Shown here: positions 47,929-60,300 of the stretch, piece by piece | Position numbering within the stretch: position 1 is the first letter of the stretch | How the letters are laid out: every line of letters starts with the position of its first letter | From: Antitrichia curtipendula | Taxonomy: Eukaryota; Streptophyta; Bryopsida; Hypnales; Leucodontaceae | Direction of reading: 5' to 3' | NCBI GenBank assembly: GCA_951230915.1 | Contig: OX579638.1 | Coordinates: 6,404,696 to 6,468,695, forward strand | Length of the DNA stretch: 64,000 nt | The notes under the pieces: model-generated | The model's database searches: none | What the model saw: the letters and a program-made list of their open reading frames with translations, nothing else | What the model was told of the DNA's origin: nothing | Made by a program: the position numbers and the translations under genes

Positions 47929-49386
47929 ATAAAGAAGAAATTTAAGTTTTTGCTATCATTGAACCAACCGAATATGAATACTTGGTGCGCGTCTACGGTT
48001 TGATTTTTCAAGTTCCTAGGGTCACTGTCGCCATATTTCATAGAGGACCATTTACCAGTAGCCAGTGGAGAAATGGTTTGGTTTTGCACAGACTGGTGAT
48101 TGGGTGCTCATGGCACTACTTACTAGCAGTACACTAATAATGGTATTTAGTGTTACCCATACTAATTGTTTTAGAAATGCTATAAGTTTTTTCTCTTCAT
48201 AAATATTTTTACAAAGTGCCTAAATCTTAGTATCATTCTAAGTAGAAAAACCCTAAATCCATAGTTGGTAAAAATATTCATCAAGAGTAAAAACTTATGG
48301 CTTTTTTAAATCAATTAGTATAGGTAACACTATTTACCATCATTAGAGTAGTTGATGTTTAGGAGGTACAATTTAGCAGCTACAATTTAGATTATGGGTT
48401 GCTAGGGATTCACTTTGGTAACACCACTCCCAACATCAAGTGTAAATGGATCAATACATGAACATTATTGAGGGTGTTGAATAAGGCTTCAACATTACAG
48501 TCCGTAGTTTCCATTTATAGCTATTTGGGGGGTATTTTTCATCAAGAGGCTTCATTATTATTTTTCAATTTTTGTGGTCTTATGGTATATGTTTCAGAGA
48601 CTTCGAATTCCAAATGGGAGGGTTTTTTCACTCACACTGAAAAACAGGAGGTGATGGGGTTGGGGAACTGTAAATAGACCCCCCCCACTACTGTTTGCCT
48701 GGGGTGGGGTAAATTAGGCGGATGCTTTATGTGTCCCCAAAGCAACTGAAATAATTGACTGGAAATTAGGGTTCACACAGGTAAATAGTGATTGCTGACT
48801 GGTAACTTCAGCACAGTGCAGGAAGACCCACACATGAGTCAATTGAGGGGATCTCAAATCGCCAAGAACTGGGGATTTCGGAAGAATAAGGAGCCCAAAA
48901 GCTGGGCAGAAGGGAATGTTGAGCGCTCCAACCACGTGCATGCCTACTCTGCTGCACATGATACATCGATACAAATGATAAACATCAGGCAGGGCTCCAA
49001 TGGAGCTGCTACTCGGCCTACTCACACTGTTGCTGAATCAGAGAAAACATCCTCCTTCCAGGCTGCGTGATATGATCTCCAATATGGATAAGATTCCTCG
49101 AACTTCCAATTCCTTGCATGTGACTCATGAACCATTGCCCAATTAGATGAGGAGTGAGTGATGAGTTACTGACTTCCAGTAGCACGTAACGTAGCTACTT
49201 CTAATTACCGATTACCTTGTTGACAAATCCTTTCGAAATGCTTTCAACTTTCAAGTGGGCCTGATCCACTTGGACGTGGAATTCTGTGAAAATCACCCCA
49301 GGGGCCTCGTAAGTAAGTGAGCTCCAGCGGCTGCAGGACGGACGGAGCTGGAGAATCTGAATTGGCCCACCGCCTCCAAGGGAGCC

Positions 49387-49418
49387 CAGCAGAGCAGAGC
49401 AGAGCAGAGCAGAGCAGA
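49387..49418 (+). repeat. 5-bp tandem repeat (AGCAG)n
   Basis: About six copies of the 5-bp unit AGCAG in GC-richer DNA. Confidence 0.9.
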
Positions 49419-50159
49419 CTGAGAGACAGACTACCGTAGCTTAGCTCAGCTGCCTGCAGCGACCGACATGTCTCTGAGGTACCGGTAGCTTAGCTTGCAA
49501 ATGACAAGACCCAACATAAACACAAACCTGCTCTGTCCTCAGAGGGACCGTTTTGCAGAAGTTGTAACATGGAAAGCCAACCAGGGACCCCATGGTCCTT
49601 GGCTGTCAGGGCTACAAGGATTCCCAGGGCAGCAGCGGACATAAGCTTACATGGTACGAACGAAGCCCGAACGCCACAGACTTCAACTCCAATTCAGCCA
49701 ATCACACGGGAAAGCATGGCTGGAGAGCAAAGCCCGAGCAGCAGCCCACAAGGCAAGCGAAGGCTGGCTCAAACCAAACCAGGCACCACACCCCGTAACC
49801 CTAAAAGAAAAAAGCTAAAGCTATAGGCTATAAGCTGCTAAGCCACTGTGATTTTTACATTATTTACCCATGCCTGTGTAGTCAAACTGGAAAGTCTCGA
49901 ACTCTGTATCCTCCATTCCTTAGCTATTTCTGAGTGAATTGTTTTGTTTTCAGTTCTCAAAGATGAAATTACGTGTCTCCTGTAGGTCATGAAACTTTCA
50001 GAATTTTTGGTGAAAATTTCAAATTAGTATGAATTTTGAAGAAAAAATGAAGGAAAAATTCATATCAAATACAAAACACGCTTAAAAAATCTGAAAATTT
50101 TAAAATAGAAGTACATTAGAGTGTAGAACGTAGAAAAGTAAAAAGAAAATTCCCATGTC

Positions 50160-51050
50160 ATTCCATATTTAGAAACGTGGTTATAGATCCTCAACTTTGG
50201 AAGCTTCATTTTTTAGTTGGTGAAAATTACCATAGGATCTTGTACTAGACTAGTGTAAAAATGTGTGGAAGAAATTTCACAAACTTTGACCTTGTAGATG
50301 GAAGTGAAAGGAAACAAGTTTTTTTGCACCTTGCTCAACTAAATTTTCTGGCTTTGAACCTTCATAATTTATAATTTTTGCTCCATTGGTTTTCAATTTC
50401 TAATTTTATATGATAAAGAAATTAATTGAGAGTCTAAGAAAAAAATTCAAAAAACACACAATTAGATTTCACTCATTAAAAATTTGTTATGTAGAAGGAG
50501 GTTCAAGATTAAAGGAAATCTAAATTGTTAATAGCTCTAAGATGGAATTGAAATATACTAATCTCAACAGTGAGATTGTTCTAGTAAGAGATCTTAACCT
50601 TGTGAAACTTCTTTTTTGAAAAATTGTAAAAATTGAGGTCAAAAACTGAATCCTACAAGGATTTTTTTCAAAAAGATGTTTTGATTGCTTGAAAAACAAG
50701 ATTGTCCATAACTTTCACATAACAAATCCAAATGGGATGAATCAAAACTTTCCATGTACATAAAAATATAATCTATAAAAAAAAAAAATTATTTTTATTT
50801 TTAATTTTAACTTTAAGTTTTTTTGAAGGTTTTTTCTACCCACTTAACTAAAAAATAAAAATAAAAAGGCCTTTTTGTGCCATAACTTGTGCTCTTGGGC
50901 TACAATTGAAATAAAATTATATTTTTGGAAATCTAATGTATTTTTCTATCTTCACAAAAAAATTCAAAAAATCATGACAAATATTGAGACCATAGGAACT
51001 TGCCCGAAATCCATTTTGTCCCTAGAGGGAAAAATAGGACTTTAGGGATT
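50160..51050 (+). repeat. TTAA-bounded dispersed repeat, copy G
   Basis: The right end reads GGACTTTAGGGATTAA near 51,050, preceded by 'tttgtccctagaggg'. Internal blocks are in the same order as copy D: 'accataggatcttgtac', 'aatctcaacagtgagattgt', 'ttgtccataactttcaca'. The left end is not clear and may be truncated near 50,160. Confidence 0.55.
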
Positions 51051-51181
51051 AAAAAAGGATCACATAAATTGAGGTTTTATTGATATTTCTATTGAAAAAT
51101 ATGGTTAAAATAGGATTACAAAAGATGACTTTTAGTAGACTTTGGCAACTTCTAGTTTGTGCTTTAGATGTGAATTACACA

Positions 51182-51729
51182 ATAGAACTTCCATAAGGTA
51201 ATAGCCCCAAGACCAAAGGAGAGTATTACATTAGAGAAGTTATTGCATTAGAAAGGGGCTACAACATTAATAAATGACATGATGTGCACTGATTTAGACT
51301 TGCAAAATTTAAGTACAATAGAACTTCCATAAGATTATAGCGCCAAGACTGTAGGAGAATATTACATTAGAGAGGATATTGCATTAGAGAGGGGCTACAA
51401 CTTCTATAAGGAGTTATAGCTCAAAGACCAAAAGAAAATATTACTTTAGAGAGGTTATTGCATTAGAGAGGAGCTACAATTTAATGATCAACATTTGAAG
51501 ATTTTTTTTAGTAGGCTTCAATTTTGTTGCTCTCTTGGTTCACCACTATTGTCTTTCATTTAATGTGGCTGGAAGTCACATTTACCATTGATAGCCACAT
51601 TTGGATTGCAAATTCAATGAAAGTTGATTTTCTTTTTTTACTTATTTTGTATATTTTCACCATATCCAGGTCAAGACCAAAGGAATAATATTGCTTAGAG
51701 AGGTTATGGCTTATAGAAGTTCAATTGTA
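51182..51729 (+). repeat. Tandem units with 'cattagagaggttattgcattagagagg'-type phrases
   Basis: Units begin near 51,182, 51,317 and 51,403, and a fourth partial one near 51,671. Each contains 'acttccataagg.tatag' or a close form, 'caaga.c..agga' and 'attacattagagagg' followed by 'ttattgcattagaga'. The spacing is 80-135 bp. No coding frame is conserved between them. Confidence 0.55.
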
Positions 51730-53358
51730 TCTAAGAAAATTATCTTTTTTGATTTGGATCCCACTAATTAAATTATATTTATCAAGTGCACTTTCTACTA
51801 CAATTTTAAAGGTTGGTGGTCAAGACTACATGAATAATCGTAATATTTTTTGCTCTTTATGCTCTATTCTACAAACAAATATGAATTATGAATTTATATG
51901 TCTTCTATATGTCATCAAAATTTTCAAATTTCGTCGTAAGAAAATAAAAAATATAAAAGTAAGAATAAAGAAAATTCATATCAAATGTACTAAATGCTCA
52001 AATTATCTGAAAATTTCACCATAGGTATGTAGTATAGCATATAATGTCATGGTATAAAATTTTGTGTCATTCTACAATTATAATATCAATAGGCCTTAGT
52101 TTAGGCCCAAAGTTCAACTTGTAATAAAATATTCAATTCTTGTAAATTTAAAAGTATTAAAAACTAAGGAAAAAATGGACTTGATGAAATTTTAAAAATT
52201 GGATAAAACAAATTAGTTAAAATTTGAAAATTTTGTTTTGTTCTGATATACTAGTATATGGCATTGGTGTTGTTTCAAGGTTAATCCACCACTATCTACG
52301 ATGTGTGGACATTGGAGTGTTCAGATGACATTAAAATGTTCAACTCAGATAACCACCAAAAATATTCAATTAAGTTTGTGAGCATGGTTCTGCTATCAAG
52401 AAATTTAAATTTTTGTTAAATCTCAATGGAAATTGAACGGAGATTATAGAATTCTCTAAGCATAAAAAATTTAGACATTGTCTAACTAGAATATAATTTT
52501 CATAGCAAAAATTATAGCAAGAATGACAAGTGCACCCTAAATTGATCCTTCACTATCATAATCAGAAGCAGTAAATTTTAGGCCAGAATAAGTAGGAAAT
52601 GTTTTTTTCAACGAGGTTGCAATCATCAGTTAGTTGGATAGTGGTAGTTTAAACTCAATAATGATATTAACTCATATTAAGCCCACAATTTCACTCTGCA
52701 ATATTGACCAATCAAGAAAAAAAAAGACACTCTTATTTGATGATGTGAGTAAGGTATACATATCCAAAATTGCCCTCAACCCAATTGCAACCCCTATTGT
52801 TGGGCTCAATTGGGCCTTCTTGCATTTCAATGTAGTGAAAACTATAAAAAATTGCATTGTGATTTTGCAATCTAGAATTGGGATTGAAAAGGTTGGAATT
52901 GGGTTGAAAAGTCATTGTTTTATAGCTTCAAATGAACACTAACTTGCAGTTTAGATACATGGTAAAAGGTTAATTCATTATTCCATAATTTGAAGGGACA
53001 CCATTGGATTAACATTGCAAACATGTGAGAAAGTCCAAAGAACCACATTACAATCCAAATGGAGGAGAATAGTCTCCAATATGTTTTTGCTTTGATCCAC
53101 CTACATTTTGTCTTTTTTTTTAAGAAAATTGAATTGACCAATATACATGTAAAAAAATCTTTAATTTGATGTTCTCTTGCAGAAATAAAATCTTAAATCT
53201 AATCAATCTTCTTAATTAAAGGGGCATTTTGAACACACTATGTCTCAAGCCCCAATGAATTTTTAAAATTTAATTGGTGGAGAGCTAAAAATTTGAACTT
53301 GAGGCTTCATACTAGATCCTAAGTCCTAAGTTCCACATGGCTCCAAGACACCTATATG

Positions 53359-54474
53359 CACTACAAGAGAAAGGGGTGTTTTAAGTGAGTTCTTAAATAT
53401 AATCCTAGACATAAATAATGACCTTTAACCCATTAAGTTCCTTGACTATGTTTTCACCAAAATCGCTTCAAAACTGTCATTTCTAGTACAAGTATCAAAT
53501 TTTTGAAAAAAAATGTTTTTGACACATGTAACCATAGGATCTTGTAGTTTGCTGACTTGAAAACATGTGATAAAAATTTCAGAAATCTTCACCACGTGGA
53601 TTGCAAGATATAACCATTCAAAGTCACTTAAATCATTTTTTTGACCCTAGGACAAACAAGCAGCTGTGCACTTCACAAGCTCACTTTTCTATGAAAAAAT
53701 GTCCAAACTGATGGTGGTGCTTCTTTGGATTATTTTTCTTGACAAGTTGGCTACATACTTGAAATTTTTCACATCATTTGGAGTTGTACAACATATAGGG
53801 AAAAAATAGTAAGTAGAAAGAAGTAGAGAATGATTCAAAATACAAAATTGTTAAGAATTTGGTTATGGAATTGAAATATTCCAATCCCAATTGTTGCAAT
53901 GTTGAAATGAACAATCTACATCCTACTATTCTATTTTTTTTCAAAAAATATTGAAAATTGAGTAAAATAAAGGACTTTAAAGTTTATTTTATTAGCCCGC
54001 AAACTAAAACTCCTCATAACTTTTGATTCATTGATCAAAATAAAATGATAAAAGCTTTCCACATACATATAACTCTAGAAAATCAACTTCAAAATTTTGT
54101 TTTTGAAAAAAGTGATTTTTCCTCATCTGCCTAGACTGCTTGACTTGGGAAAAATAACATATTAGGCCATAAGTATTGACTCACCTTTCCAAATGTCATG
54201 AAATTTAGTGCATATGAAAGATATTCCTCTTCCCCACATTCTACTAAATTTTAGTCTAAAATGTGCAAATCTCTAGTCACAAGAACATGTCCAAAATTTC
54301 TATTGCCAAAAAACGCATGTTGTTTCTTTAGGGATTAAGGAGATTTATGTTAGAAATACATGTGTTTTAAGTAGAAATTTAACTGAAATCTCCTAAATTT
54401 CATTAGTTATAATCTTATGTCTAAAACTATATTCAAAAACTCACTTCAACTTAATACTCCTTTCTCTCATAGTG
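53359..54474. mobile_element. CACTA-type MITE split by a nested TTAA element
   Basis: The left end CACTACAAGAGAAAGG and the right end CCTTTCTCTCATAGTG are imperfect complements flanked by ATG on both sides (53,356-53,358 and 54,475-54,477), the 3-bp duplication of CACTA transposition. Taking out the insert at 53,425-54,338 leaves about 200 bp, the size of the element at 4,894-5,096, to which it is similar. Confidence 0.8.
53425..54338 (+). repeat. TTAA-bounded dispersed repeat, copy H (nested)
   Basis: This copy starts TTAACCCATTAAG and ends CTTTAGGGATTAA. It carries the family blocks 'accataggatcttgtag', 'attgcaagatat' and 'ctcataacttttga'. It lies inside the CACTA-type MITE, between 'aatgacc' and 'ggagattt', which are adjacent phrases in the uninterrupted MITE at 4,894. 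Confidence 0.75.
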
Positions 54475-54831
54475 ATGGCAACATCTTTTGGGAGTTTTGG
54501 TGCCAAGAAAGTGGGATTTAGAGGCCAAATTGGATTTTGCAAAAGTAGAAATCCAACGTAACTCTAAGTCCCAACTATTATTTTGAGCTCATAATTAGAA
54601 GAAAAAATCCATGAAAACCACCTTCATTGATTGAAATTTGTTCAGTCTTAAGCAAATTTGATACTACAAGGGTCCTAAAAATGAGGTTTTGACTTTTTGA
54701 CCCATTCAAAGGGCACTTAATTGTTCTATAATACAATACAAAAAGACAAATTGGGACTTTGGACTTCATTTTGAAAATTTCCTAGTTCCACATTTGATAT
54801 ATTTTTTTCACCTTCTACAATCCAAGGAAGT

Positions 54832-55007
54832 TGCAATATAAGACCTCCATGTTTTTGTGGACCAATTTAATTGACATCCATCTATTTTTATATTAATAAT
54901 AATATCAAACGTAACATCAAGATGTTACATTTGACATCATTGTTAACATAAAAACAAGTGGATGTCAATTAAATTGGTCCACAAAAACATAGAGGCCTTA
55001 CAATGTT
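54832..55007. mobile_element. Hairpin MITE, about 175 bp
   Basis: The arms 'tttttgtggaccaatttaat' and 'attaaattggtccacaaaaa' are perfect complements and extend on both sides (tgacatcca inward; cctc.atg outward). The loop is AT-rich and itself contains 'acatcaagatgt'. No target duplication is evident. The transposon class is uncertain. Confidence 0.75.
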
Positions 55008-57100
55008 GGGATCTAACCTTAAACTGGGACTTAGAAAGTTAGAACTTGGAACATAGTGTGAAATGCCCCTAAATAAATACAATGATTGAAGGAATAATAT
55101 TGGGTCCTACCTTAAAGCTAATTCCTTTAAGTGGGGTTAGGTTCTATCAAATGGGAAATCTCATATAGCTATGAAATTTGATGTTTTAGTTTTGACATGA
55201 TGTTTTAGTTTTGACAACAATGCTTGAATAATTGACTAAAGGTGAATTGAGTAGTGGTAGTAATCCATAATTCAATAATATTAATATATAATGATTACCA
55301 ATTATTTCATTTAGGCAACCATACACTTGGATTGATTTGTAGGTGTTATACTAGGGTTCTAGATGAAGTATCATAAGTAAGGTAAGGTGAACATGCCTAT
55401 CTCCATGCACTTCCTATTGTTGTCATCTATCAACCAACCTCCATTCACACGATAAGCTTTATTTGTTGCTTACATTGAAATGTAAATAATAGGCCAAAAA
55501 AAAGCCAAGGATGAAAATGGATGTGGTGATTATTATGCTTGTGGATATATTTATTGGAACTCAATAATGGTTTAGTGCTACCATTGGCTCTTGGATAGGG
55601 TGGTTAGCCAATAAAATATGGGAGTTTAATGAACACAAATTGGCAATTTATGTTAAAGAAAGATGAAACTAATTGAACTTAAACTTCTCAACATAATGCC
55701 AAAATGTTCTTAACAACATTGTTGAGTATTTCATATAATTAAGAGGGTAAATGGATAACAAACATAAATGTCGGATTTAAACAATGAAGAATTAAAAAAA
55801 GACTTTTGTAGGGTTTAATACAAGCAGTTATATGATTGATCTATTGAGTCAAGTAATCAAAATGAGGACCATAATAAGGATTACGGTCCCGACTATAAGG
55901 ATAATAAAGAGAGATTGGATCAGCTACTATCACCTCCAACTTCATACAACTAGTGTTGGATGTTCGATTCTAATTTAGTTGGCTTCAAATTCAAAAATAA
56001 AACTTTTATTGTGAAAATTCTCAACAAGAATAAATAGCAAGAAATGACCAAAATACACTACAAGGATGATCTATGATTGCCTTGAGAAAAGCCAATATTA
56101 CTATAATGAGGGAATTTGCAATATTATTCACTGAAAATGGATCCTAGCATTTTTTTTAATAGAATGAAATTTTTCTCATCTTATAGACTAAAGTGAAGTC
56201 ATCTAAAGGATCCAAAAATTGGCCAACAACCATCCCAATTATTGAACAATAACCACACAATTCAACTCCCAATTCAATTGTGATGGGAACAAAATCTCGT
56301 ATCACCACATAATGACCGTACATTGTGTTATGAAGGGTTGCAAGGAATTTTTATATAGAATTCAGCTTCATCTCCTTTAAATTGCAATAAAGTTTTTAGG
56401 AATAAATCTTCTTGCATTTTTTTTAAGGTGAATCTTAACATGACATTTGATAATCTTGCCGAATTTAAAGCATACAAGTTTCTATATTTATATGGAGAAA
56501 GATTTGAATTTTGTTTGTGCAATGACTGGCAAATCTATTCTAGTGCATCACGGGAAAAAAAAAACTTTGAAATTTATCGACGGAAGATTGTACTAGAATA
56601 CTATGGGAATACTAGAAAACTCCTTCCAGTATTCCCATACTTTGTGAATTAGTTTTTGTAAAATTTGGCTTTCAATTGATTAATCTTAGATGTCAAAGTA
56701 AATGACCAAATTTTTTTCAACATTTCCAAACAAAGAGGTTTTGTCTTTCAAACTTTTTAGTAAAAAAAAAGTATGTCAACAACTTGTTATGAAAGACAAT
56801 ATGCTCACAAAACCATTACAAAAAATATGAATCCTACAAAGGGTTGTTTGATCTTCATTTTCTACACCCCCGTGGTGCAAATATAGAAAAAAATTTAATA
56901 ATTTAATTCATTTAATTTACTTTCTTGGAAATTATTTTTTTTTAATTTTTAAAAATAAAATTGAAATCAACAATCTGACATGGTATTAGTAGTGCCCCAT
57001 TAGATTATTTTATTTTTTGTTTAATTTATTTTCTATAATTGCATTGTTGCAATAAAGTCTCGTAACCTTTAGCAAGGCTAAAGTTTTTTTTAATAATTTG
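55008..57100. other. AT-rich intergenic DNA
   Basis: No gene, tRNA or clear repeat boundary was recognised. A 74-codon frame at 56,428-56,652 has no known motif. Confidence 0.5.
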
Positions 57101-57109
57101 TGAATGTTC

Positions 57110-57320
57110 CTTGGGGTGGGTCTATTTTGCTCCCTTTAAAATTGGGAGCCTCCTCAAGAAAAAGTACCTGTGAGAGCCAGTGACAACACCGACACACAAT
57201 ACCCGTGCTAGCCAATTGCATTCTTAGCATTATAACTAAATTCTCCCTCCAAGTATATAAGGGCAAATTATGCTTCCACCTAGGAGGAGGCAGCTCAGCT
57301 TAATAATAATGTTTTGCAAT
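57110..57320 (+). promoter_or_regulatory. Core-promoter-like module, copy 1 (possible LTR fragment)
   Basis: The order is 'tttgctccc', a GC-richer stretch, 'gccaatt', 'attataactaaattc', TATA box 'agtatataagggc' near 57,256, then 'gcttccacctaggag' and 'taataataatgtttt'. The same order occurs at 62,050-62,280. A CAAT-like and a TATA box in a repeated unit suggest a retroelement promoter, but no flanking LTR or primer-binding site is seen. Confidence 0.4.
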
Positions 57321-60300
57321 AGTCAACACATAGTTTTGAATGTGAGTTAAAAACTTCAATAAAAAATACTTAATATTCATTCATTTAAAAAAATCTAATC
57401 CAAAAAAAGATAAAAGATGGTGGAAAACACTAAACTATTAATAGTTTATATATAGAAAGAGAGATTTGCAAAATGTCAATCCAATCACTCATAATTATAG
57501 TGTAATAATAAATATGTCACATTTTATTATCATAAGTTTTCAAAAATGTTAAAAATTAAGTTTACAAATGTACCTAAAATTTTTTGTTTAAGAAGGGATT
57601 CCGTAAAATCACATAGGATTAGAAGTTACCTCTGACATTGAACATACAAACACACAAGCCATTGCAAGAGAAGAAACACATCCAAATAAATCACAAAGCT
57701 GATAAAATTTTCAACTCTATTGTGAACATAAGTCACAGTGGATAGAAAACATAGTGATGCAAAAGGGAGCTAAATTGCACATACATGTTGCATGCATCAT
57801 ACAACTACCTACCAAGTGCTACTCGGTGGTGCCAACTACTGCACCCTGGCTACAATACAAAACTCTTGCAAATACACAACTCCTACAAAGAATCAAGCAC
57901 TAACTAAACACCTGCCAAATACTTGTCTTGCCATCCAATAGAACCAATCAAAAACCTTTTGGTAAAGAAAGTTCTCCAACATGAAAATTTTATGAGAAAA
58001 CATTCCTACTACCACCTGAATGTGTTCTTTGAGGTTATTGCGCAACTTTGATTTCATGAAACCAAATGAATGCGCAAAAAGAGACATTCGTCCTCAAAAA
58101 TGTGGACCACCGCGAGCTTGAGAAAATCACTGAAAATTCTTTGTTAAATTGTTGTTCATGTCTGAGATGCACCACACTTTTGTCAATGGATTTACATCAA
58201 AGGGTGGCAAAAGTTGCATTAGACTTCATGCACATTTTAAAGAGAGCACGTGGGATGATTGCAAGAAAGATTGAACAAATTTGGTAGCATTTTGCCGAAC
58301 TCATATTTATCCAAACTATAACTTTTGAATTTTAAACCCATTTTCAAAAATGAAAAATGTATTTCTAGATGTTTTGATTGTAATTGTATGTATTATTTAT
58401 TTGTCAAAAAAAATTAAAAATCATTATATATTTAAAATTCATTTTTTCTAATTTGTCATACTTTCAGAGTTTTAAGTTTTAAGTACTGAGGAATACCCAA
58501 ATTTAATATACTAGAGCTAAAGTTTTGGTGGTCTATTTCCAAATTAGTGGGATATAGTCCATATGAAAAGCATCAAAAATATGTTATTTATGTGCTCCAC
58601 ATTTGTGCAAATAGCCCAAAGGGGCTCCATGGCACACACACTTCTGAACATTGAAGACGGTTTCAAGTTCACTTTTTTGGTGAAATTTCATCACCATCAA
58701 GCCTTCACTAATTTTTAATTTTTAGTTTTTTAAATTTCACTATTATCAATTTATAAAATATCAAAACGTTGAAATACGCCTTTTCTCGGACATATAGAAT
58801 GTCTTGGCTATACTCTACCCTTTTTGTCTTAAATATATTTCACCATTTTCTTATGGACTTCATTCCATTTTAGTCATGGTGCCTCAAAGGCCCCCATGGT
58901 TGCAAAGTGGACTTTATATATGTCAATACATAAATTCCAAAGGTTATTTCATAAATCACCAAATTCATTTTGGATCTAAAGGTTGTCACTTGGAATTAGG
59001 ATTTAGATAATCACTCTAATCAAAGATGAAAGAATCCGTTATTTTGAAACCATAAATCTTTGCCCATGCAAAACCTTTTCTTTGTTTGCCTACTATCTTT
59101 AGTTCCAACATGTCATTTGGCAAAAAAATGCTCCAAATTCTATGTTGTGCATTGCAAGTTGAAGCTCATTGTTCCAACAATTCAAGACTCTTTAGAAATT
59201 GCCCTAGATATTCACTAAAGACCATGCTACAAGGGAGTGGCATGTGAGTTCCAAATATGTCATTTGGAACTCAAATTTGTTTTTTAAAATTTTTTTTGCA
59301 TCTTATTGTTAAGATTTATAGGTCAAAATTCCAAAAATGAGTATTAAATCATAACATGTGAAGTACATACTAATGTAGTATATTGTTCATAAAAGTCGGG
59401 AGTGCCTAAAATACTCCAATGTCTTGCTTGTAGATAGGTTAGATGTCCTAAAGATAGTAAAAATTTAAGTTTGCAGAATCAATTGTCTACATCTTTCCAA
59501 ACTATGACCAACACCCAACCCTACAAGTACATATGACAAATCTTGCCTAAAATAGGACTTAAAATTTCATAGGTGTAAAATCCCTTTATGCTTAGATATA
59601 CTTGTGAGGGACAAAAAACAAAGTTACCAGTCATTTTGGAAATCAAATAGAAGTCAACATGTTAGCCCCGAGGGGGAAAATTTCTAGCACCACAAAGAAA
59701 AGAGCATCCTAAGTTTTAGGGAGATTTTGTAAGAGTGAAAATATGCCAAGAGTCTAATAGCATATGGTAGCAGCATCCATAATTGTGATTTTAAGGGGTT
59801 TGGACATGATGACATTATAAATACAACAACTTATTGGAACCTACTAGTAAGAGAAAAATAATTCCTAGGCAATTTCAAATGTATTGTTTGGACATTGTGA
59901 ATATAAGTTGTGAATTTGAAAGAGCCAACTAACAATGCACCTAATATCAACACTAGGGTATGATATTCATATGTAGTACATCCTTGTAATTTAAACTATT
60001 TACTTTGCAAGATTTTTCAAGATTTTAAAGGAGATGATTATAAGTACAATAAAGGTTATGGATGTTGCTATCTTAGTTGGTTCACTAAGATTCCACACCA
60101 ATCAAAAGATTTTCAAACCATCTAATTCATTAAACAACAAGACTTTTTGAACAAGTGCAAAGTAATAATATAAGTCTTCAGTTGGTGTATAGGACCTTCT
60201 AGAGATCATTTTTTGAATTTTGGATTTTTCTGGATAGAAAAGTTCGGATTTCAAAAGGTCAACAGCTTAAACCACAAAAACTTGAAGTAAATTATATTTT

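Larger units (their letters stand above)
47100..49950. other. GC-richer region without a supported gene
   Basis: This is upstream of the bHLH gene and probably includes its promoter. Open frames of 60-104 codons occur on both strands, but none shows a known motif and none links to another by splice sites. It contains the microsatellites at 47,898 and 49,387. Confidence 0.5.

Noticed and set aside
48714..49070. Pair of opposite-strand frames of about 100 codons
   Set aside because: No motif and no linked exons; composition alone does not make a gene.
49387..49418. Possible CRISPR-like array or telomeric repeat
   Set aside because: A simple 5-bp microsatellite in a plant nuclear sequence; no spacers.
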